This document shows, piece after piece, positions 41,264 to 46,004 of a DNA stretch of 46,004 nucleotides. The DNA is from JBCBEX01 sp038528235 (GTDB lineage Bacteria > Bacteroidota > Rhodothermia > Rhodothermales > Rubricoccaceae). Where the stretch lies: NCBI GenBank assembly GCA_038528235.1, contig JBCBEX010000027.1, forward strand, positions 1 through 46,004, written 5' to 3'. The translations under genes and the position numbers were made by a program. Within the stretch, counting starts at the first letter, position 1. Each line of letters starts with the position of its first letter. The notes below the pieces were generated by a model. The model saw nothing but the letters and a program-made list of their open reading frames with translations. It was not told the origin of the DNA and ran no database searches.

Positions 41264-42289
41264 TCAGTCACCGAGCGCTTTCACGATACTCCCAAAGGCT
41301 TGTGCAGCCGCTGTCGCATCGATGGAGACGCCGAACGCCCCGCCAATCTCCCAAGTCGACTCCGTCGCAATGGAAAACCCATCCGGCAGCGCAGGTAGGT
41401 TCCCGTCTCCGTCACGTACGAGGAAAACTTCCTGAGCTCGGGCAAGCTGGTCGATCTTTCCGAGCCGTACCCCGACGTACCCCATGAAAATGGTACCGAG
41501 GTCGATGGCGAAGCCCGCGTAGGCATTGTCGCCGAATGCCCCAGTGATCGGGAGCGCTAGAAATGGGCCATAGGCCACCCTACCTCCCCCGCGAGTCTGG
41601 GGTCGCCTGAGGTAGTACGTGAAGACGAGCGCGTACTGAACCTCCCAGTCATTGCGTGCGGTGGTGGCCAACTGCGACACACCCTCTCCTGTCGTCAAGA
41701 CCTGATAGGAGGCTGAAGAGAAGGTCGAAGCGATGGGACCAAAGGAGACGCTCCCTCGAAAGACAGACTGGACGGAGAATGTGTAGGCGGAGCCGATTTG
41801 TTTCACGATGCCGTCCGCCTCATCGATGGCTTCGAGCACGATCTCTCCCTCTGGAGCAGCAAAGTCGCCAAGTTCGAAGGAGACAATCGTGCACTCGTCG
41901 CTCCCAAGGAGTGCACGTGCTGTGGTTAGTTCATTTTGGTCGAGGCTGGCTACGCCTGCGATGGCAAAGGCGTCAGCGTTCCGGGTGGCCGAACTGCGGC
42001 GTACGTTGAGCTTCTCGATGACGGACAGCTTCCCAAACACGTAGATGTTCAGCGTCTGGCCCTCAGACAGCGGGAAGCCTTCCCGTTCTCGAACCATGCC
42101 CAGGGGAGACAGAGCGAGGTAGGGTGCTTCGAACTTCTTCTTCTCGTCTTTTTTCCACTGGTCCTTGGCGTCCTCGAGATCGCAGGAGGCTGCGACAAGC
42201 TCCTCGAGGTTAGCAACAGGGGCAGGTGTTTGAGCGGCGACCGGGAGCGCTATAGCGAGAGCGAGTAGAGCGAACGTGAGGCGAATCAT
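41264..42289 (-). CDS. Secreted protein of unknown function
   Basis: The 341-aa protein begins with a signal peptide (MIRLTFALLALAIALPVAAQ). The mature part has two cysteines (AASCDLEDAKDQWKKDEKKK, SDECTIVSF) and a C-terminal half rich in alternating glycine and aromatic residues (VQYALVFTYYLRRPQTRGGG, YGPFLALPITGAFGDNAYAG), compatible with outer-membrane beta structure. No family is recognised. Base composition is somewhat lower in G+C than the surrounding genes. It runs in the same direction as its neighbours but is separated by 200-base gaps on both sides. Confidence 0.75.
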   Translation of the reverse strand: MIRLTFALLALAIALPVAAQTPAPVANLEELVAASCDLEDAKDQWKKDEKKKFEAPYLALSPLGMVREREGFPLSEGQTLNIYVFGKLSVIEKLNVRRSSATRNADAFAIAGVASLDQNELTTARALLGSDECTIVSFELGDFAAPEGEIVLEAIDEADGIVKQIGSAYTFSVQSVFRGSVSFGPIASTFSSASYQVLTTGEGVSQLATTARNDWEVQYALVFTYYLRRPQTRGGGRVAYGPFLALPITGAFGDNAYAGFAIDLGTIFMGYVGVRLGKIDQLARAQEVFLVRDGDGNLPALPDGFSIATESTWEIGGAFGVSIDATAAAQAFGSIVKALGD

Positions 42290-42472
42290 GACAAGAGCGT
42301 TTTGTGGACAAGTAGTGACGGGTTGCCTACGGAGTCAAGCGTGGCTGAATAGCTAAGACGTGCAGCCGAAGACACATGTGCAGGTCCGTATGTGGGGATA
42401 GGTCAGGACTACAAGGTCACCCGTTGTGCCTTCGCCGCCCTCAGGTAAATCGGTGAGATTCGGAGCGGCAAG

Positions 42473-42492
42473 CCTGGACGAATTCGTTCAGG
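42473..42492. promoter_or_regulatory. Near-perfect 20-bp palindrome downstream of the histidine kinase gene
   Basis: CCTGGACGAATTCGTTCAGG has only one mismatched pair. It lies 35 bases past the kinase stop and about 185 bases upstream of the secreted-protein start at 42289. It could be a terminator stem or an operator for the downstream gene. Confidence 0.3.
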
Positions 42493-42526
42493 CGGCGATG
42501 GTCAGAGCGAGAAGACGAGTGTACGG

Positions 42527-45500
42527 TTAGCCCAGCGGAGCCTCGAAGCGCACCATCGTGCCCGCCCCCGGCGCGCTCTCCACGGCAAGCGTGCCGCCCA
42601 AGGCTTCGGCGCGGCGGCTCATTGTCTCCAAGCCCCGGCCCTGCCGCACGGTCGCGAGGTCGAAGCCTACCCCATCGTCCTGAACGGTGAGGTGAAAGCG
42701 AGTGCTCTCATACGCGACGTGCACCTCGACCGTGTCAGCGCCGCCGTGGCGAACCGCGTTGTGGATGCTTTCCTTGAAAAGGAGATACAGGTGCCGCCGC
42801 GCGTCCATACTGAGCGGGACCGGCGGTAGGTCGTCGGGGCGCGTGAAGCGCAGGCGCCGCCCGCGCGTCATGCTGTCGGCGAACTGCTCCATGCGCGTCA
42901 CCACCGCGGCCAAGTCGTCGTGCCCCGCGTCTACGATCCAGACGGCGTCGCGGAGGTCGTCCACAACCGTGCGGGCCGTCTGGGCGAGGTCGGCGAGGTG
43001 GGAGCGGTCGCCCTCGGGCAGCGCCAGGTTGCGCCCGGCGAGGTCGAGCCGGAGCGCCACGTTCGATACCTTGCTGCCGATGTCGTCGTGCAGGTCGTCC
43101 GCGATGCGCCGCCGCGTGCGCTCCACCCGCAGGAGTTGCTGGATGCGGTACTGGTAGGCGGCCACGACTACGCCCAGCACCGCCAGCGACGCGAGCGTCC
43201 AGAACCACCACGTCTGCCACGCCGGCGGACGGATGCGAAACGGGATGCGGGCCCCCGTCCGGTTCCAGTAGCCGTCGGCGTTCGTGCCGGTGACGTGGAA
43301 GACGTAGCGCCCCGGCGCGAGGCGGGCGTAGCGCTCCTCCGTGGTGTTGCCGACATGCCGCCAGTCGTCGTCGGCCCCTTCCAGACGGATGCGGTATTGG
43401 TTCTTCTCCGGTTGTCGCAGGCTGAGCGCGGCGTACGTGAATGTGAGATCCCGCTGGTCCGGTCGTAGCACCAGCGTTTCGCCGTTGGTCGGGAGTAGCG
43501 TCGGCTCGCCGTCTACGAGCAGGCTGGTCACCGCAATGGGCGGCGCCGTCGTGTCGATGGGCACCGCGAGCGGGTCGAAGCGGTGGAAGCCGTTCATGCC
43601 GCCCAGCAGGAGCGTTCCGTCGGGTTTCTGCTGCGCGGCATGGAAGGTGAACATCGTGCCCTGCAAGCCATCCGCCTCGGAGAACGTGGTGAGGGCGTCC
43701 CGCTGAAGGTCGTAGACGCCGAGTCCATCGTTGCTGCTGATCCACAGGCGACGGCGCGCGTCGAGGAAAAGCGCACCGGCGCTGCGGTACGGGAACCCCT
43801 CGTCCGGGTGGAAAGCGACGCAGGTGCCTGTTTCAAACGCATAGCGCTGTAGCCCCTCGTCGAACGTGCCGAGCCAGAGCGCGTCTCCGTCGCTCACCAT
43901 GGAGACGACGCGGGTGCTGATCGTGCAGCCCGAGGTAGCCTCGACGGGCGTGACGGTGCCTCGCGCGAGATCGAGTCGATGCAGGCCGTCGTTGTGTGTG
44001 CCGATCCACAGCGTCCCGGGTTGTTCGGGCGCTTCGTACACACGCCAGATGTCGTTCGTCGGGAGCGTTCCCGATGCGATGTCGAAGCGAGCGATCACCT
44101 GTCGCTCTGCCGGGTCGAAGGCCAGCAGCCCCGCGCTGTTCGTGGACACCCAGACGAGGTCCGGCCGCGACGGCGCAGCATACAGGAACCGGACTAACCC
44201 GGACGCCGAGACACCGAGATCGACCCGCTCCGCCGCCAGCGTCTCCCGGTCGAGCGCGTACAGCGCTACATCGGTCCCTGCGACCCAGAGCGTGCGCGCC
44301 GTGTCTTCGAAAAAGGCAAACGGTACGTCCAGCGGGTGGCTCGCGTCGTCGAATCCTCGTCGGAGTGCTATGGCTTCCGTGTCGAGTTGGTGGACGCCGC
44401 CGCGCAGGACACCAAGCCAAGTCACGTCGGGTTCGGATGGAGCCTCATACAGACTCATCATGGGATCTGTGATGGGCAGCGCATCGGGAAGACCGTGGGG
44501 TGTGAAGCGAGCACTGCGCAGGTCCAGCTTGACTAGACCCGAAAACGTTCCGACCCAGAGCAAGCCTTCGTCATCTTCGTCAAGAGCTAGCACATCGGCT
44601 TCTGCCAGAAGCTCACCGCCAACCGCGTCGACGCAGCCGGTGCGCGTGTCGAAGCGCAGGAGGCCTCGACCGCGCGTCCCGACCCAGAGGACACCGGGAT
44701 ACTCCGAAGAGGCGTGCAGGGCACGGAGGCCCACGGTGACGTCCTCTGGCCAGAGTTGACGCCGTTCGAACTGTGCGGTGCCGTCATTCAGGTACCAGAG
44801 TGCTCCATCACTGCCTGCCGCCCAGAGGCTGCCCTGGACGTTGGCGAGTGCATGGACACCCACAGGCGTCTCGCCCATGCGCGCAAATTCGAACCGGTCC
44901 GTTGTACCTAAGTCCGGATCCAGTCGCCCGACACCGCGCTCGGTACCTACCCACACCACACCCGCATCCAGCAAGAGCGCGCGCACGTGGTCACCTGGGA
45001 GCGAGGCTGGGTCTTCGCCCGAGTGCTGGAATGTTCGCACGGCCAGGCGCTCCGAGTCGTAGGCGAGCAGACCTTCTCCCGCGGTCCCCGCCCACACGGT
45101 CCCGCCCTGGTCTACGGCCAGTGCTCGAATCTCAGTTCCTTCTCCAAGAGCAAGTCCAGGGCGTACGGGATCGGGTACCGACTCCAGCGTCTGCGTTGTT
45201 GGGTCGTAGCGTCCAATTCCTCCTGATTCTGTTCCCACCCATACTACTCCAGTGTTCCCGGGGGGCGTGACGACCGTATGTAAGTAGCCGTCTACAAGGG
45301 GTTGAGGAGCTGATGCGATGACGCGAGGAGAGATAGTTCGGGCCCCGTCGTAGCGCAAGAGGCCTGACTGTGTGCCGATCCATACAAATCCACCGGGCCC
45401 GTGGGCCGCCGACATCGTACCGACGTCTGCATGGACTTCAACCGGCGCGTTGCTGATCCTTGAGGGCTGGGCAAAGATCACCTCCGCATGCAGTACAAGA

Positions 45501-45574
45501 CAGAAGGTAGAACCAAGGACTAGCCACGTAGCGGCAATAAGCAACCACCGTGGTAGTCCTTGGTTCGTAGGCAT
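42527..45574 (-). CDS. Propeller-type sensor histidine kinase (two-component regulator propeller, HisKA_3)
   Basis: The 1015-aa protein has an N-terminal signal/anchor (WLLIAATWLVLGSTFCLVLHA), then about 14 two-component-regulator propeller blades with the recurring pattern VWVGTxxG(L/V) (IWIGTQSGLLRYD, VWVGTESGGIGRYD, LWVGTFSGLVKLD), a Y_Y_Y domain near 700-780, one membrane helix (WWFWTLASLAVLGVVVAAY) and a cytoplasmic kinase. The phospho-acceptor His is near 829 in RIADDLHDDIGSKVSN (NarL/LytS-type HisKA_3), followed by the ATPase motifs ESIHNAVRHGG and DDGVGFD. No receiver or DNA-binding domain is attached, so a separate response regulator is expected; none is in the window. Confidence 0.94.
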   Translation of the reverse strand: MPTNQGLPRWLLIAATWLVLGSTFCLVLHAEVIFAQPSRISNAPVEVHADVGTMSAAHGPGGFVWIGTQSGLLRYDGARTISPRVIASAPQPLVDGYLHTVVTPPGNTGVVWVGTESGGIGRYDPTTQTLESVPDPVRPGLALGEGTEIRALAVDQGGTVWAGTAGEGLLAYDSERLAVRTFQHSGEDPASLPGDHVRALLLDAGVVWVGTERGVGRLDPDLGTTDRFEFARMGETPVGVHALANVQGSLWAAGSDGALWYLNDGTAQFERRQLWPEDVTVGLRALHASSEYPGVLWVGTRGRGLLRFDTRTGCVDAVGGELLAEADVLALDEDDEGLLWVGTFSGLVKLDLRSARFTPHGLPDALPITDPMMSLYEAPSEPDVTWLGVLRGGVHQLDTEAIALRRGFDDASHPLDVPFAFFEDTARTLWVAGTDVALYALDRETLAAERVDLGVSASGLVRFLYAAPSRPDLVWVSTNSAGLLAFDPAERQVIARFDIASGTLPTNDIWRVYEAPEQPGTLWIGTHNDGLHRLDLARGTVTPVEATSGCTISTRVVSMVSDGDALWLGTFDEGLQRYAFETGTCVAFHPDEGFPYRSAGALFLDARRRLWISSNDGLGVYDLQRDALTTFSEADGLQGTMFTFHAAQQKPDGTLLLGGMNGFHRFDPLAVPIDTTAPPIAVTSLLVDGEPTLLPTNGETLVLRPDQRDLTFTYAALSLRQPEKNQYRIRLEGADDDWRHVGNTTEERYARLAPGRYVFHVTGTNADGYWNRTGARIPFRIRPPAWQTWWFWTLASLAVLGVVVAAYQYRIQQLLRVERTRRRIADDLHDDIGSKVSNVALRLDLAGRNLALPEGDRSHLADLAQTARTVVDDLRDAVWIVDAGHDDLAAVVTRMEQFADSMTRGRRLRFTRPDDLPPVPLSMDARRHLYLLFKESIHNAVRHGGADTVEVHVAYESTRFHLTVQDDGVGFDLATVRQGRGLETMSRRAEALGGTLAVESAPGAGTMVRFEAPLG

Positions 45575-45634
45575 CTCTCCTGTAGAATTGCCCAGTGACC
45601 CGTCGTCTAAGAGTTAGTGGACTAAGAGATTAGG

Positions 45635-45934
45635 TTAGCTTGCCTCAGAGAATTGGTCGCATGGAAAGTCTGCGGCCAATGCAACGAATTCATTGTCTCG
45701 ATTTGGCGATTTTTCGATTACGTACCGATCGTCGCCGGTCACTAATGCCCATGGCGCTCCCTGCGTAGTGCTATCTCTCTTGGAAAGAAATGCATGATCG
45801 GTTGGCATATTTCTTGGGTTAGGGAAGTCGAGATTGTCAATTTCTGGTAGATTAAAAGAATTTCGAGTTAGAATTTTCCCTTGTGCGATAATTGCATTTC
45901 GTCGCTGTCTGGGAGTTAGGCCTTTAAAATTCAT
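45635..45934 (-). CDS. Small unknown protein in an AT-rich tandem array
   Basis: This is a 99-aa frame (MNFKGLTPRQRRNAIIAQGK...) with no recognised domain, signal peptide or membrane helix. Base composition is much lower in G+C than the rest of the window. Its middle part (GAPWALVTGDDRYVIEKSPN) is repeated at the end of the window in a second frame that stops just inside this gene's start, so it looks like one unit of a tandem array of small paralogous genes. Expression is unproven. A laterally acquired toxin, immunity or effector remnant is possible but only a guess. Confidence 0.5.
   Translation of the reverse strand: MNFKGLTPRQRRNAIIAQGKILTRNSFNLPEIDNLDFPNPRNMPTDHAFLSKRDSTTQGAPWALVTGDDRYVIEKSPNRDNEFVALAADFPCDQFSEAS
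45687..45763. repeat. 77-bp direct repeat, internal copy
   Basis: This segment is identical, base for base, to 45928-46004. The offset is 241 bases. Identity begins abruptly (G versus A just before it) and the second copy ends exactly at the window edge. Confidence 0.95.
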
Positions 45935-46004
45935 TGTCTCGATTTGGCGATTTTTCGATTACGTACCGATCGTCGCCGGTCACTAATGCCCATGGCGCTC
46001 CCTG
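45924..46004 (-). CDS. 3' end of a second paralogue in the tandem array (partial)
   Basis: On the minus strand this partial frame ends QGAPWALVTGDDRYVIEKSP NRDNEF and a TAA at 45924-45926. It is identical to the middle of the neighbouring gene but stops where that one continues. The start of the downstream gene (ATG at 45934) overlaps this stop by 11 bases, which would couple their translation. The gene continues beyond the window. Confidence 0.45.
   Translation of the reverse strand, partial: QGAPWALVTGDDRYVIEKSPNRDNEF
45928..46004. repeat. 77-bp direct repeat, terminal copy
   Basis: This is an identical copy of 45687-45763 that runs to the last base of the window. The length of exactly 77 equals a common de Bruijn k-mer size, so the edge probably reflects an unresolved tandem repeat in the assembly. 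Confidence 0.95.

Overview
This high-GC window (roughly two thirds G+C by eye) carries an almost wholly chromosomal, housekeeping-type gene set. Several traits point to the Bacteroidota/Rhodothermota side, most likely a Rhodothermia-like aerobe: a C-terminal T9SS sorting domain, large two-component-regulator propeller histidine kinases, few recognisable Shine-Dalgarno sites, and a cbb3 oxidase in the order ccoN-O-Q-P. This assignment is inference; no rRNA or tRNA gene is present. The last 400 bases are clearly more AT-rich. The window ends in a 77-base perfect repeat of an internal segment, which looks like a short-read assembly break in a tandem array.

Layout. 1-5 kb: the tail of an unknown gene, a DUF368/PopT undecaprenyl-phosphate translocase, and the cbb3 cytochrome oxidase operon with a single-heme CcoP. 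5-10.3 kb: a secreted S9 peptidase, two tandem pilin-like genes and pyrD. 10.4-13.6 kb: a large outer-membrane protein combining a peptidase-MA domain, a TolB propeller and a barrel. 14.1-17.8 kb: the cell-elongation pair mrdA (PBP2) and rodA, with an odd 114-aa gene between them. 17.8-20.5 kb: a third pilin-like paralogue and dnaK. 20.8-25.9 kb: a small unknown gene, an SDR dehydrogenase with a GH63 glucosidase, and an unknown protein with an internal repeat. 25.9-29.8 kb: a HigBA-type toxin-antitoxin cassette between two direct repeats that each contain a lon 3' end, then lon itself. 30-32 kb: small proteins including an SCP2-like protein and a phasin/H1-like/DUF2188 fusion. 32-40 kb: a hydrolase-OsmC fusion, a T9SS cargo protein, a polytopic membrane protein, mltG, chorismate mutase, tsaD and rnhB. 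40-46 kb: two secreted proteins, a propeller histidine kinase and the AT-rich tandem array.

Themes. Envelope building recurs: PopT recycles the lipid carrier, PBP2/RodA polymerise the wall, and MltG cuts glycan strands. Protein quality control is represented by DnaK and Lon. Respiration at low oxygen (cbb3) and polyhydroxyalkanoate granules (phasin) fit an aerobe that meets oxygen and nutrient fluctuation.

The most unusual material is the three-member pilin-like family with an almost invariant MGQQQLLLLVLGIV start and a C-terminal cysteine pair, the lon-tail-flanked toxin-antitoxin cassette, two families of dispersed palindromic intergenic elements, and the tandem small-gene array at the right end.
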